Origin: Armatimonadota bacterium
GTDB lineage: Bacteria; Armatimonadota; JAAZEB01
Length of the DNA stretch: 13,866 bases
Direction: 5' to 3'
NCBI GenBank assembly: GCA_012841485.1
Contig: DUUU01000426.1
Span: 1-13,866, forward strand
Position 1 is the first letter of the stretch; each line of letters begins with the position of its first letter. Position numbers and translations under genes: made by a program. The notes below the pieces were generated by a model. It saw only the letters and a list, made by a program, of their open reading frames with translations. It searched no databases and was not told where the DNA came from. Below, in pieces: positions 1-6,561 of the stretch.

Positions 1-1156
1 CGGCGCCCTTGGGGACGGTATCGGGCCACACGGGATCACGCCACTCGGGGCCACGAGGCAGGCGCCAGCCGATCAGCAGGAGGAGGACCGCCAGGGCCAC
101 CCAGTTCACCGCGGAGAGCTGCCCCAAGGGGCGCAGGGCCGTCTTTGCGCGTGCCCGCTCCCCGGCCAGGGGCGCCAGGTGCTCCGCGAGCATCGGCACC
201 GCGGCAATCAGCACCAGGGGCACGTTGCGCTGCGAATAGAGCGCCAGAGTGGTGAACAAGAGGAGAACCAACAGGCGAGACACTCGCGGGCGGAGGGGAG
301 ACGCGGCCATCGTGGCGAGCGTGAAGACCAGGAAGAGTCCGAAGGGCTGGAAGCGCGGATCCCGGAAGTCTGGCGAGAACCACTCCTGGACGTAACGCGT
401 GAGCGTCTTCGCCCCCAGATAGCGGAACGGATAGGTGAAGAGCGCGATGCCGTGCGGGTTCACCAGCGCCAGCACCAACGAGGCGGCGGCCACTATGCCC
501 AAGTGCCGCGCCCGGCTCCACTCCACGGGCTGGCCATCGGCCCAACGCCGCCCCTGAACCGCGATCTCCCCCACCCCATAGGCGCCGAGGAGGAGGAACG
601 CAACGACGTAGGCGCCGTGCAGGTTGGCCCAGATCATGACCAACGGTGCCAGCATCCAGAGGGTACGGCGCTCGCCGCGCTGCCAGCCGTCCAGCACCCA
701 GAGGAAGAACGCCGTGAGAACGTAGGTCAGCAGTTGAGGCCGCTCGGTGGTAAAGGGAATCGTCGCGTACCCCGCCCACAGCGTCAGTAGGCAGGCCAAC
801 CCCGCGCTGCCACCACGCGCCCGGGCGTGCCGGGCCACGATAAGGAACGCCACCCCGACCAATACGGCCTTGGCCACCACCAGCGAGGGCAGCCCCGCGA
901 GGCGATACAGTCCCGCGGCGAGTACGTCGAACAGCCACTCGTGAGTGAGCCACTCCCGTTCCTCGCCGACCCAGGACCAGAGGCCATTCCGCGGGATCGC
1001 CCGATGGTCGAGGATCCACTCGCCCGTCTTGAGATGCCACCAGAGATCGGGATCGCCGATCTTGTTCAGGGAAAGGAGAACGAGGATACCAGGCGCGAAG
1101 AGGATCAGGAGGCGCTCGGTAGTCAGCCAGCGTGATAGGGGGGATCTGTTCATCAT
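1..1156 (-). CDS. Polytopic GT-C-like membrane protein, partial (C-terminus beyond the window)
   Basis: Reading the minus strand from the ATG at 1156 gives 385 open codons that run off the left edge. The protein is strongly hydrophobic, with about eight likely membrane segments (for example residues 15-31, 91-108, 117-133, 140-155, 164-177, 181-198, 217-233, 270-285, 293-307 and 352-363, some borderline). The first outer loop carries DPDLWWHLKTGEWI (35-48) and THEWL (71-75). Later landmarks are RPQLLTY (139-145), WANLHGAY (176-183), VNPHGIALF (232-240) and SQRNVPLVLI (308-317). This pattern recalls uncharacterised bacterial membrane proteins of the GT-C glycosyltransferase type, in which an acidic residue in the first outer loop is catalytic; that function is inferred, not shown. 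A second ATG lies one codon later. The Shine-Dalgarno sequence is weak (cagggc just upstream). It lies 66 bp after the RodZ-like gene, probably in one transcript. A different minus-strand frame is also open here but reads as Arg/Gly/Pro-rich noise. Confidence 0.8.
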   Translation of the reverse strand, partial: MMNRSPLSRWLTTERLLILFAPGILVLLSLNKIGDPDLWWHLKTGEWILDHRAIPRNGLWSWVGEEREWLTHEWLFDVLAAGLYRLAGLPSLVVAKAVLVGVAFLIVARHARARGGSAGLACLLTLWAGYATIPFTTERPQLLTYVLTAFFLWVLDGWQRGERRTLWMLAPLVMIWANLHGAYVVAFLLLGAYGVGEIAVQGRRWADGQPVEWSRARHLGIVAAASLVLALVNPHGIALFTYPFRYLGAKTLTRYVQEWFSPDFRDPRFQPFGLFLVFTLATMAASPLRPRVSRLLVLLLFTTLALYSQRNVPLVLIAAVPMLAEHLAPLAGERARAKTALRPLGQLSAVNWVALAVLLLLIGWRLPRGPEWRDPVWPDTVPKGA

Positions 1157-1169
1157 GCCCTGGGGGTGG

Positions 1170-1203
1170 CTGCGGCCAATCGCGCGGCACCGATTGGCCG
1201 CAG
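1170..1203 (-). other. Perfect 12-bp inverted repeat (stem-loop) in the rodZ-membrane protein gap
   Basis: Arms CTGCGGCCAATC (1170-1181) and GATTGGCCGCAG (1192-1203) pair perfectly around a 10-nt loop. There is no T-run on either side, so it is not a standard intrinsic terminator. On the minus-strand transcript it ends about 13 nt before the ATG of the downstream membrane protein, close enough to affect ribosome access, RNA stability or the relative output of the two genes. Confidence 0.75.
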
Positions 1204-1222
1204 CTCTGCCTGCCGATTGGTG

Positions 1223-2236
1223 TTACGGAACGCGAGCGCTGCCGGCCACCCGCGTTGGCGTCGCCGCTCGGAAGACTCGGCGCACCACCTCTCCGGGCCG
1301 ACCTGCCGTTCCCAAATCCTTGCCATCGACCACCAGGCGGACGCCGCCGGCGTTGCCCATGGTCATCTCAATCACCTCGCCGGCGCTCCAGGTACGCTCG
1401 GTTCCCGGCTGAAGCGTGCCCTCATACACCGACTTGCCATCAGCCAGAATGCGCACCCAACACTTCTCCGTGGCCCGGACCGTTGTCTGCACGCCGCTCC
1501 GCGTCAGGGCGGCGCCGCCACCATCCAACGTCGCGGCACTGCTCATGCTCCCTAGCGCGCCCTGCGCGTGCCCGCTGGGAGCAGGCTGGGGAGTCGCTGC
1601 GCCCGCCGGAGGGGCCGGCAGTGCGGGCGTCGCCGGAACCGATGTCGGCGGTGCAACCGGCTTCGTGGCCGGAGGGAGAGCGGCAGGCTTAGCTTCCGCC
1701 GGGCTCCCCGTGGCCGCCTTGCCAGGCTCAGTGGGGGCGCTCGCTGCCTCCGGCGCAAGCTCACCACGGGCTCCCTTGGGGGCAGGAGCCTTGCGCTCCA
1801 CCGGGGCCTTGCGCGCCTTCTCGGCCTCTTCCAACGTCTGACGCGCCTCTTCCTTCCCTACGAGAAAAAGGTGAGCCCCATAGACGCCACCGAGGAGGAA
1901 CAGGGCCAGTATCGTCATGGCAATCGCTGGAACGGCGCGGATGCTCCACGACGACTTCACCGCGGGCGCCGCGCTCCAGCCCACGTTGAGGCTAGGCGTC
2001 TCGGGGCCGGCGCAAGCATTGTAGGCCGCGATCAGCGGTTCTGGGTCCAGCTCCAGGTAGGCCGCATACTGCCGGATGAAGGCGCGGGCATAGGCGGGCG
2101 CAGGCAGCTTATCGAACTCCTCGGCTTCGAGCGAGTCCAGATATCCGGCATGAATGCGCAACGCCTCCCGGGCTTCCTGCAGCGTTACTCCTTTGCGTTC
2201 GCGCGCATCTCTCAGAGTCTGACCAATCGGCTCCAT
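1223..2236 (-). CDS. rodZ: RodZ-like protein: cytoplasmic HTH, one membrane helix, Pro/Ala linker, DUF4115-like end
   Basis: This 337-residue protein has the RodZ layout. An N-terminal helix-turn-helix of the HTH_25 type lies at residues 3-70 (GQTLRDARERKGVTLQEA, then a helix rich in Leu and Glu with the typical LPAPAYARAFIRQYA). One membrane helix follows at about 102-126. A long Ala/Pro/Lys linker (130-245) leads to a C-terminal beta-rich domain at about 250-325 with WVRILADGKSVYEG and an RLVVDG strand, as in DUF4115. In the family, the HTH binds MreB on the inner face of the membrane and the outer part helps set rod shape; in distant phyla the role is less certain. The ATG at 2236 has GGAG four bases upstream, and a strong promoter lies about 60 bp before it. 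The downstream neighbour is the GT-C-like membrane protein. Length is close to E. coli RodZ. Confidence 0.85.
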   Translation of the reverse strand: MEPIGQTLRDARERKGVTLQEAREALRIHAGYLDSLEAEEFDKLPAPAYARAFIRQYAAYLELDPEPLIAAYNACAGPETPSLNVGWSAAPAVKSSWSIRAVPAIAMTILALFLLGGVYGAHLFLVGKEEARQTLEEAEKARKAPVERKAPAPKGARGELAPEAASAPTEPGKAATGSPAEAKPAALPPATKPVAPPTSVPATPALPAPPAGAATPQPAPSGHAQGALGSMSSAATLDGGGAALTRSGVQTTVRATEKCWVRILADGKSVYEGTLQPGTERTWSAGEVIEMTMGNAGGVRLVVDGKDLGTAGRPGEVVRRVFRAATPTRVAGSARVP

Positions 2237-2276
2237 CTCACTCCATCCCTCACCTCAACGTCGCCGAAAAACTGAG

Positions 2277-2310
2277 TGGTCGGTTCTATACGACCATTAT
2301 AAATGGTCGG
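2277..2310. promoter_or_regulatory. Operator-like palindromes over the rodZ -10 box and start site
   Basis: Three half-sites sit in 34 bp. TGGTCG at 2277-2282 faces CGACCA at 2291-2296, and CGACCAT at 2291-2297 faces ATGGTCG at 2303-2309 across TATAA. The second palindrome encloses the -10 box. TGGTCGG also occurs as a direct repeat (2277 and 2304). The arrangement is what a repressor that occludes RNA polymerase would need. The regulator is unknown; the symmetric sequence is seen, its use is inferred. Confidence 0.45.
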
Positions 2311-2324
2311 CACTCCGAAGTCAA
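2296..2324 (-). promoter_or_regulatory. Sigma-70-type promoter of rodZ
   Basis: On the minus strand TTGACT (2324-2319) is followed by a 17-bp spacer and TATAAT (2301-2296), a consensus -10 box. Transcription would start near 2289, about 50 nt before the rodZ ATG at 2236. It is the best promoter match I noticed in the window. Confidence 0.85.
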
Positions 2325-2381
2325 GGCGGTTGCAGAAGGCACAAGGGTCCGGCAAAATGAGCGCGCCACGCCCAGGCCGGC

Positions 2382-2429
2382 CCGGCGATACCCGCCGGCG
2401 CCGCCTGCCCGGCGGGTGTTCCGCCGGGC
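2382..2429 (-). terminator. Two tandem GC-rich hairpins, possible end of the sigma operon
   Basis: GCCCGGCGG (2407-2415) pairs perfectly with CCGCCGGGC (2421-2429) around a 5-nt loop. Beside it, CCGGCG (2382-2387) pairs with CGCCGG (2393-2398) around a 5-nt loop. They lie about 225 bp past the RseB-like stop and before the rodZ promoter. No U-tract follows directly (a short TTTT appears about 25 nt later on the minus strand), so a terminator is only a guess; GC-rich sequence forms such stems by chance. Confidence 0.3.
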
Positions 2430-2653
2430 CCGTGGAAGATGCCCGCGCCTCTCCCCATGCCCCCCGTATGCCGGCCGGAGTCCTCGGCCGCAGCGCCGAG
2501 ACTATCGCCTCCGTGTACCCGTTTTCCGCGGCACCGATGCGCGCTGAGCAGCAGCGCATCCCGGAGGGCTGGCTTTGGGCGCGATCCGGGACGGTGCCCC
2601 CCCGACACGATACGAGTGCCAGGGCAACCTTCCCCCGCGGGCCGTCCGGCACT

Positions 2654-3649
2654 CTACGGGATCGATTCGATCACCTTGTGCATCTCCGCCTTGGGCAGCG
2701 GAGGGGTCGCGGAAAGCGTATAGTGGTAGCCGCCTCGAACCCATACCCACTGCCCAAAGGCACTGACTCGAGGCTTGCCCGGCCGGGGTGCGTTCTGGAT
2801 CAGGGCGGCAGGGGTCTGCCACAGCGTGATCAAGTCGAGACCATTGCTATAGACCAGGTTGATGCTGTAGGCGCCGCGGTGGCCCTTGCTGAGCGAGATC
2901 ACGCTGACGGCCTGACGGTGGTAGCCCTTCGGAAGGTAACGCGGCTCGCGGACGGGAAAGCCGGCCATCTTCTCCGCCTCGGCCGGCGTCATCTGCACGG
3001 AGGGCGGCGCCACAGAGCGCGAAGCGGCCGCGGGCGGCGCGATGCGTGGCACGCCGCCGCCAAACCGGATGGTGATGTAGCGCGTCTTAGAGACAAGGTT
3101 CCCCTCTGCATCGCGCTCCTCCCAGCAGAGCGGAACCCACTCCTGCGCATCGATCCACACCTTCCGCGAGGCATTGGCCCGGCTTGGCGGGCGGATCTCC
3201 ACGATGTGCGTCTTCCGGCCTGCCACTTGCGCCGTGCCCAGGTGCTTCATCGACAGCTCTGCCAGCTCGCCCCCGAGACCAATATCCGGCGCGGCTGTTC
3301 CCGTGCCATCATCAAAGAGGATCCGCGATCCATCCACGAGGATCTCCTTGCCCTTGAGCTGCGGAGGCGAAAGATAGACCACCTTCCGGCGTCCATCCCG
3401 CTGGATCACCCTCTGGCGGCTGGACTGGCGCTTGGGCAGGAAGAGCGTGGTCTCCTGAGTACCTACAAATTCCGCTTGTCGTCCAAGCTCCACCAGGCGA
3501 CGAACGATCACCTCGGCGCTCTCCACCGCGCCGACAACGCGGAACATCGGAAACCCGAACTCGACCGCGGCGCACGGAAGCAGGGGGCCGAGCATCAGCA
3601 GCGCTATCCCCCCCCACGCCCTCACGCAAGCACGCATCCTCACCCTCAT
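2654..3649 (-). CDS. Exported RseB/MucB-like sigma-factor regulator with DUF4367-like C-terminus
   Basis: The 331-residue product begins with a signal peptide (basic MRVRMRACVR, hydrophobic 13-27, likely cleavage near CAA-VEF at 28). Residues about 38-200 match the LolA-like fold of the MucB/RseB N-terminal domain: an early MFRVVGAVESAEVIVRRL region, then beta strands such as VVYLSPP, ILVDGSRILFDD and KVWIDAQEWVPLCWEERDAEG. After a Pro/Ala linker (200-218), residues 220-331 resemble DUF4367, with FPVREPRYLPKGY and a run of Tyr/Trp-rich strands. In Proteobacteria, RseB sits in the periplasm, binds the anti-sigma factor and shields it from proteolysis until envelope damage is sensed; a similar role is inferred from the gene order. 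The ATG at 3649 has GGGGGA seven bases upstream; a second ATG four codons later is possible. The gene starts 15 bp after the anti-sigma stop. Confidence 0.75.
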   Translation of the reverse strand: MRVRMRACVRAWGGIALLMLGPLLPCAAVEFGFPMFRVVGAVESAEVIVRRLVELGRQAEFVGTQETTLFLPKRQSSRQRVIQRDGRRKVVYLSPPQLKGKEILVDGSRILFDDGTGTAAPDIGLGGELAELSMKHLGTAQVAGRKTHIVEIRPPSRANASRKVWIDAQEWVPLCWEERDAEGNLVSKTRYITIRFGGGVPRIAPPAAASRSVAPPSVQMTPAEAEKMAGFPVREPRYLPKGYHRQAVSVISLSKGHRGAYSINLVYSNGLDLITLWQTPAALIQNAPRPGKPRVSAFGQWVWVRGGYHYTLSATPPLPKAEMHKVIESIP

Positions 3650-3664
3650 CCGTCTCTCCCCCGG

Positions 3665-4195
3665 CTATGGCAGTGTGGCCGTGGCAACGGCCTTCAAGTT
3701 CGCGGCCGAAGAATCGATCAGCGGATGCTCGCTGACATAACCGGCGTGCTCGCGCGCGATGGTGGCCAGATAGGCGCCCTCCGAGATCACGGGCTCCATG
3801 TTGGCAACCGGTCCTTGCGATCCAAGAGGAGAGAAACTAAAGAGATAGAGCGCCAGGCCTAAGCCCAAAGCAATGGGGGTGAGCACCAGTCCGAGCCGCC
3901 GCGTCCCGGAAGGCCGCCACAGGTGTAACCAGGAGAGGAATCCACTCCGCGCCGTCGGGCGCCGCGACAACGCCACGGCCACCGGCAAATGCCTGCGCAG
4001 CTGGTGCGCGAAATCCGGCGAGGTCTCCAGCTTCGGGAGAGCCTGGAGCACCCCGACCACATGCGCAAGCTCCTCTGACAGCATTGCGCACTGACGGCAA
4101 CTGCTCAAGTGGAGGCGCACCTGCTCCTCCACGCTGATACTCAGGGTCTCGTCTGCATATTCCGTGAGCAGCTTCCGTACCCTGCGACACTTCAT
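3665..4195 (-). CDS. Zinc-binding transmembrane anti-sigma factor (zf-HC2/ZAS type)
   Basis: The 176-residue product shows the zinc anti-sigma (ZAS) signature: C3, then H29-x3-C33-x2-C36 within RLHLSSCRQCAML. A single membrane helix spans about residues 101-121 (LGLVLTPIALGLGLALYLF), leaving an outer tail of about 55 residues with EGAYLATIAREHAGY and SEHPL. Such proteins hold their ECF sigma factor at the inner membrane until a signal triggers release. It follows the sigma gene by 82 bp and precedes the RseB-like gene by 15 bp, so all three are probably co-transcribed. I chose the ATG at 4195, which gives the usual MKC beginning and has GGGAGG ten bases upstream; an in-frame GTG at 4213 would add six residues and is less likely. 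Confidence 0.85.
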   Translation of the reverse strand: MKCRRVRKLLTEYADETLSISVEEQVRLHLSSCRQCAMLSEELAHVVGVLQALPKLETSPDFAHQLRRHLPVAVALSRRPTARSGFLSWLHLWRPSGTRRLGLVLTPIALGLGLALYLFSFSPLGSQGPVANMEPVISEGAYLATIAREHAGYVSEHPLIDSSAANLKAVATATLP

Positions 4196-4277
4196 TGCTT
4201 CGCATCCTCCCACCCCCGCGCGCTCCTGGAAGCCGCAAGGGTATGCCCACTCCCGCGTCTGCGAGGAGGGGCACCGG

Positions 4278-4862
4278 CTATGCTTGAGTCTCCATATAGG
4301 GCCGCAGCCGGTTCCTCAACTCGACACGCGCGTTGAAGAGCCGCGATTTGACGGTACCCAGGGGGATGTTTAGGATCTCGGCAATCTCCTCGTAACGCAT
4401 CCCCTCGAGATCATGCAAGATGATGACCGGACGCAGCTTGTCGGAGAGCGTGGTCAGCGTTTTCTGAACAAGTGCCTGCAACTCCCGGCTCTGCGCAACC
4501 GCCTCGGGGTCCCATGACCAATCGGGGATCTCGCGCTCCACCACCCCTTCCTCGGTCTCGACGGGATCATCGAGCGAGTAGGCGATGCGCTCGCGCCGCG
4601 TGCGCCGGAAACGGTCAACACACACGTTGTTTGCGATCTGGAAGATCCAGGTCTGGAAGGAGCTCTGGCCGCGGAACTTCTTGATGGCGAGGTAGGCTTT
4701 GATGAAGACCTCCTGCGTCAGATCCTCGGCATCGGCCGTGGAGCCGGAGTACCGAGCGACGTAGTTGAGGATCTTGTTGCGGTAGCGGTCTACCAGCAAT
4801 TCATATGCCTCAATATCATCCTGCTTGGAGCGTTCCACAAGCAGGAGATCGGCCACTTCCAC
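4278..4862 (-). CDS. ECF (RpoE-like) RNA polymerase sigma factor
   Basis: Started at the GTG at 4862, the product has 194 residues, the usual ECF length. Sigma region 2 lies at about 18-90, with AYELLVDRYRNKILNY, AEDLTQEVFIKAY and the -10-binding part FQTWIFQIANNVCVDRFRR. A linker with acidic DDPVETEEG follows. Region 4 lies at about 135-188, with the helix-turn-helix MRYEEIAEILNIPLGTVKSR. It would direct RNA polymerase to stress promoters and be held by the anti-sigma factor encoded next. The GTG has a strong GGGAG six bases upstream. The frame stays open back to 5198, and an ATG at 5114 has a fair ribosome site, but a good promoter (5092-5120) overlaps that ATG, so a message made from it would start after the codon. 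The extra 84 residues are also low-complexity. The GTG start is preferred. Confidence 0.88.
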   Translation of the reverse strand: MEVADLLLVERSKQDDIEAYELLVDRYRNKILNYVARYSGSTADAEDLTQEVFIKAYLAIKKFRGQSSFQTWIFQIANNVCVDRFRRTRRERIAYSLDDPVETEEGVVEREIPDWSWDPEAVAQSRELQALVQKTLTTLSDKLRPVIILHDLEGMRYEEIAEILNIPLGTVKSRLFNARVELRNRLRPYMETQA

Positions 4863-5091
4863 CAGGAACTCCCTTCGGGCCGCGCTGCCGGGCGCCGGCC
4901 AGTAGCATTGACGGATGTCCGAGAGCGAAGGTTCAGAGGCTCGCTCCGGAACTTGGGAGGATGACGCACCCGATAACACCACGGCGGCACCCCGCCCGCG
5001 GGCGACGCCCCTCATCGGTGAGGGCGCCGGCCCGCGCTCTGCCAGGGCTATCGCGCCCGCCGCGGACCAGGCAGTAGCTACCGGTGTCTCT

Positions 5092-5120
5092 ATGATACCA
5101 TCGGCACCGACCATGGTCAA
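5092..5120 (-). promoter_or_regulatory. Sigma-70-type promoter of the ECF sigma operon
   Basis: On the minus strand TTGACC (5120-5115), a 17-bp spacer and TATCAT (5097-5092). Transcription would begin near 5085, giving a leader of about 220 nt to the GTG at 4862. The -35 box and spacer contain the perfect palindrome GACCATGGTC (5109-5118 on plus) and the octamer ATGGTCGG that also occurs at the rodZ promoter. It looks like a housekeeping rather than an ECF-type promoter. Confidence 0.65.
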
Positions 5121-5383
5121 CCTTTCGCCAAAGCGCCCGCGCTCAGGACAGTCGCCGTTTGGTATTCCGAGAGAAGGCCGATCCTGGCAGTTGCCCACGC
5201 GCTCCAGGGGATTTCAAACCCCGGGATCGGTGTCCGGCATCCCCCCGCCGCGCCAGCGTCGATGCCGCGAGGCGATGGCATCGGAGGGGGCCGATTCAGC
5301 GCGTCGATGCTCGCTCTCCGCCCCGGGCCGCGCCCGGGCTGCATTCCTCATCTTGCAGCCCCCCAGAGTCGAGGTGCAATCGC

Positions 5384-5412
5384 TTGACGCCCTTCTACCC
5401 GAGTGCTACAAT
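5384..5412 (+). promoter_or_regulatory. Sigma-70-type promoter of the Gfo/Idh/MocA gene
   Basis: TTGACG (5384-5389), a 17-bp spacer and TACAAT (5407-5412). The start would be near 5419, about 90 nt before the ATG at 5510. Just downstream lie the 8-bp palindrome GGTATACC (5422-5429) and a small TGCTC-TCCC-GAGCA hairpin (5430-5443). Confidence 0.75.
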
Positions 5413-5509
5413 GGCCTCGGTGGTATACCTGCTCTCCCGAGCAACCAACTACGCGGCAGATCCGGCGGCACCCCGCCCAACCCGCGCCAGAATCCAGAAG
5501 GAGCGTTCC

Positions 5510-6547
5510 ATGAAGAAGATCGGTGTCGGCATCATCGGCAGCGGAGGGATTGCCCAATCTGTTCACATCCCTGGCTACCAGAAGCTGGAGAACGTTGAAG
5601 TTCTTGCCGTCGCAGACGCCAACCCGGCCGTGGCCGAGGCCGCCGCGACCAAGTTCAACATCCCCCACCAGTTCACCGACTACCTCCAGATGCTCGAGAT
5701 GCCTGAGATCCAGGTGGTGAGCGTCTGCACGCCCAACTATCTGCACCGTGACGCCACCATCGCTGCCTGCAAGGCCGGCAAGCACGTGCTGTGCGAGAAG
5801 CCGATCGCCATGAATGCCAAAGAAGGCAAGGAGATGGTGGATGCCGCCCGCGCCAACAAGGTGAAGTTCACCGTGGGGTATAACCAGCGCTGCTCCAAGG
5901 AGGCAATCGCCATCAAGCGCTTCGTGGATGACGGCCTCCTGGGCGAGGTTTACTATGCCCGCGCGCAGGCACTGCGCCGCCGCGGCATCCCCGGCTGGGG
6001 CGTCTTCACCCAGAAGGATAAGCAGGGGGGCGGCCCGCTCATCGACATCGGGGTCCATATCCTCGACCTGACGCTCTACCTGATGGGCCACCCGAAGCCG
6101 GTTTCGGTCTCTGGGATGAGCTGCGCCAAGTTCGGCCCGCGCGAGGGCGTGCTCGGGCTGATGGGCCAGTGGGACCCGAAGATCTTCAGCGTCGAAGACT
6201 TTGCCGTCGGCCTGGTGAAGTTCGATAATGGCGCCGCGCTGTGCCTTGAGTCCAGCTTCTGCGCGAACATCGAGAAAGACGTGATGGACTCCACGCTCCT
6301 GGGCACCAACGGCGGCGCCTCAGTCTTCCCGCCCACCATCATGCGCGAGGAGTCCGGCGCGCTCACCGTGTCGCACATCACCTCGCTGCGCGATATCCAG
6401 TCGCACGGCGAGAACATCCGCCGCTTCATCCAGGCGATTGTGGATGACACAGAGCCGCTGGTCACCGGCGAGCAGGCCCTGATGGTCGCTCAGATCATCG
6501 ACGCCATCTACGAGTCGCAGGAAACCGGCAAGGAAGTGCGCCTCTAG
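5510..6547 (+). CDS. Gfo/Idh/MocA-family NAD(P)-dependent oxidoreductase
   Basis: The 345-residue product has the two-domain Gfo/Idh/MocA form. The N-terminal Rossmann fold opens with IGVGIIGSGGIAQ (4-16), a dinucleotide-binding loop, and contains VADANP and SVCTPNYLH (71-79). The family's catalytic Lys is in CEKPIAMN (K97). The C-terminal sheet domain has the signature GGGPLIDIGVHILDLTLYLMG region (173-193), with D179 and H183 placed like the family's active-site Asp and His. Such enzymes oxidise or reduce sugars, inositols or related polyols; the substrate cannot be read from sequence. No signal peptide is seen, so it is probably cytoplasmic. The ATG at 5510 has AAGGAG six bases upstream. 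The upstream in-frame extension to 5159 crosses the promoter and is not coding. It appears to be a single-gene unit with its own promoter and a hairpin after the stop. Confidence 0.93.
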   Translation: MKKIGVGIIGSGGIAQSVHIPGYQKLENVEVLAVADANPAVAEAAATKFNIPHQFTDYLQMLEMPEIQVVSVCTPNYLHRDATIAACKAGKHVLCEKPIAMNAKEGKEMVDAARANKVKFTVGYNQRCSKEAIAIKRFVDDGLLGEVYYARAQALRRRGIPGWGVFTQKDKQGGGPLIDIGVHILDLTLYLMGHPKPVSVSGMSCAKFGPREGVLGLMGQWDPKIFSVEDFAVGLVKFDNGAALCLESSFCANIEKDVMDSTLLGTNGGASVFPPTIMREESGALTVSHITSLRDIQSHGENIRRFIQAIVDDTEPLVTGEQALMVAQIIDAIYESQETGKEVRL

Positions 6548-6561
6548 CAGGTAGGCGAATG

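Larger units (their letters stand above)
2237..2653. other. Gene-free region between the RseB-like gene and rodZ
   Basis: I see no convincing coding frame here; the open frames read as Arg/Pro/Gly-rich noise. It holds the rodZ promoter with its palindromes at the rodZ end, two GC-rich hairpins near 2382-2429, and nothing recognisable from about 2430 to 2653. Confidence 0.7.
4863..5509. other. Divergent intergenic region between the sigma operon and the oxidoreductase gene
   Basis: No credible gene. It carries the minus-strand promoter at 5092-5120 with an untranslated leader of about 220 nt (4863-5085), and the plus-strand promoter at 5384-5412 with a leader of about 90 nt. The piece 5121-5383 shows nothing I can name; frames through it are Arg/Pro/Ser-rich and lack family resemblance. 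Confidence 0.65.

Noticed and set aside
36..1190. Long minus-strand open frame of 384 codons
   Set aside because: It reads as Arg/Gly/Pro-rich text without family features. The neighbouring frame from 1156 gives a clean polytopic membrane protein with conserved-looking motifs.
2212..2652. Minus-strand 146-codon frame between the RseB-like gene and rodZ
   Set aside because: It spans the rodZ promoter and part of rodZ in another frame, and its composition is non-coding in style.
2303..3862. Plus-strand open frame of 519 codons
   Set aside because: It is antisense to the RseB-like and anti-sigma genes, is rich in Arg and His, and has no recognisable domain. High GC content keeps such frames open.
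5159..5509. N-terminal extension of the oxidoreductase frame
   Set aside because: It crosses a clear promoter, has no similarity to the family, and the ATG at 5510 has a proper ribosome site followed directly by the Rossmann motif.
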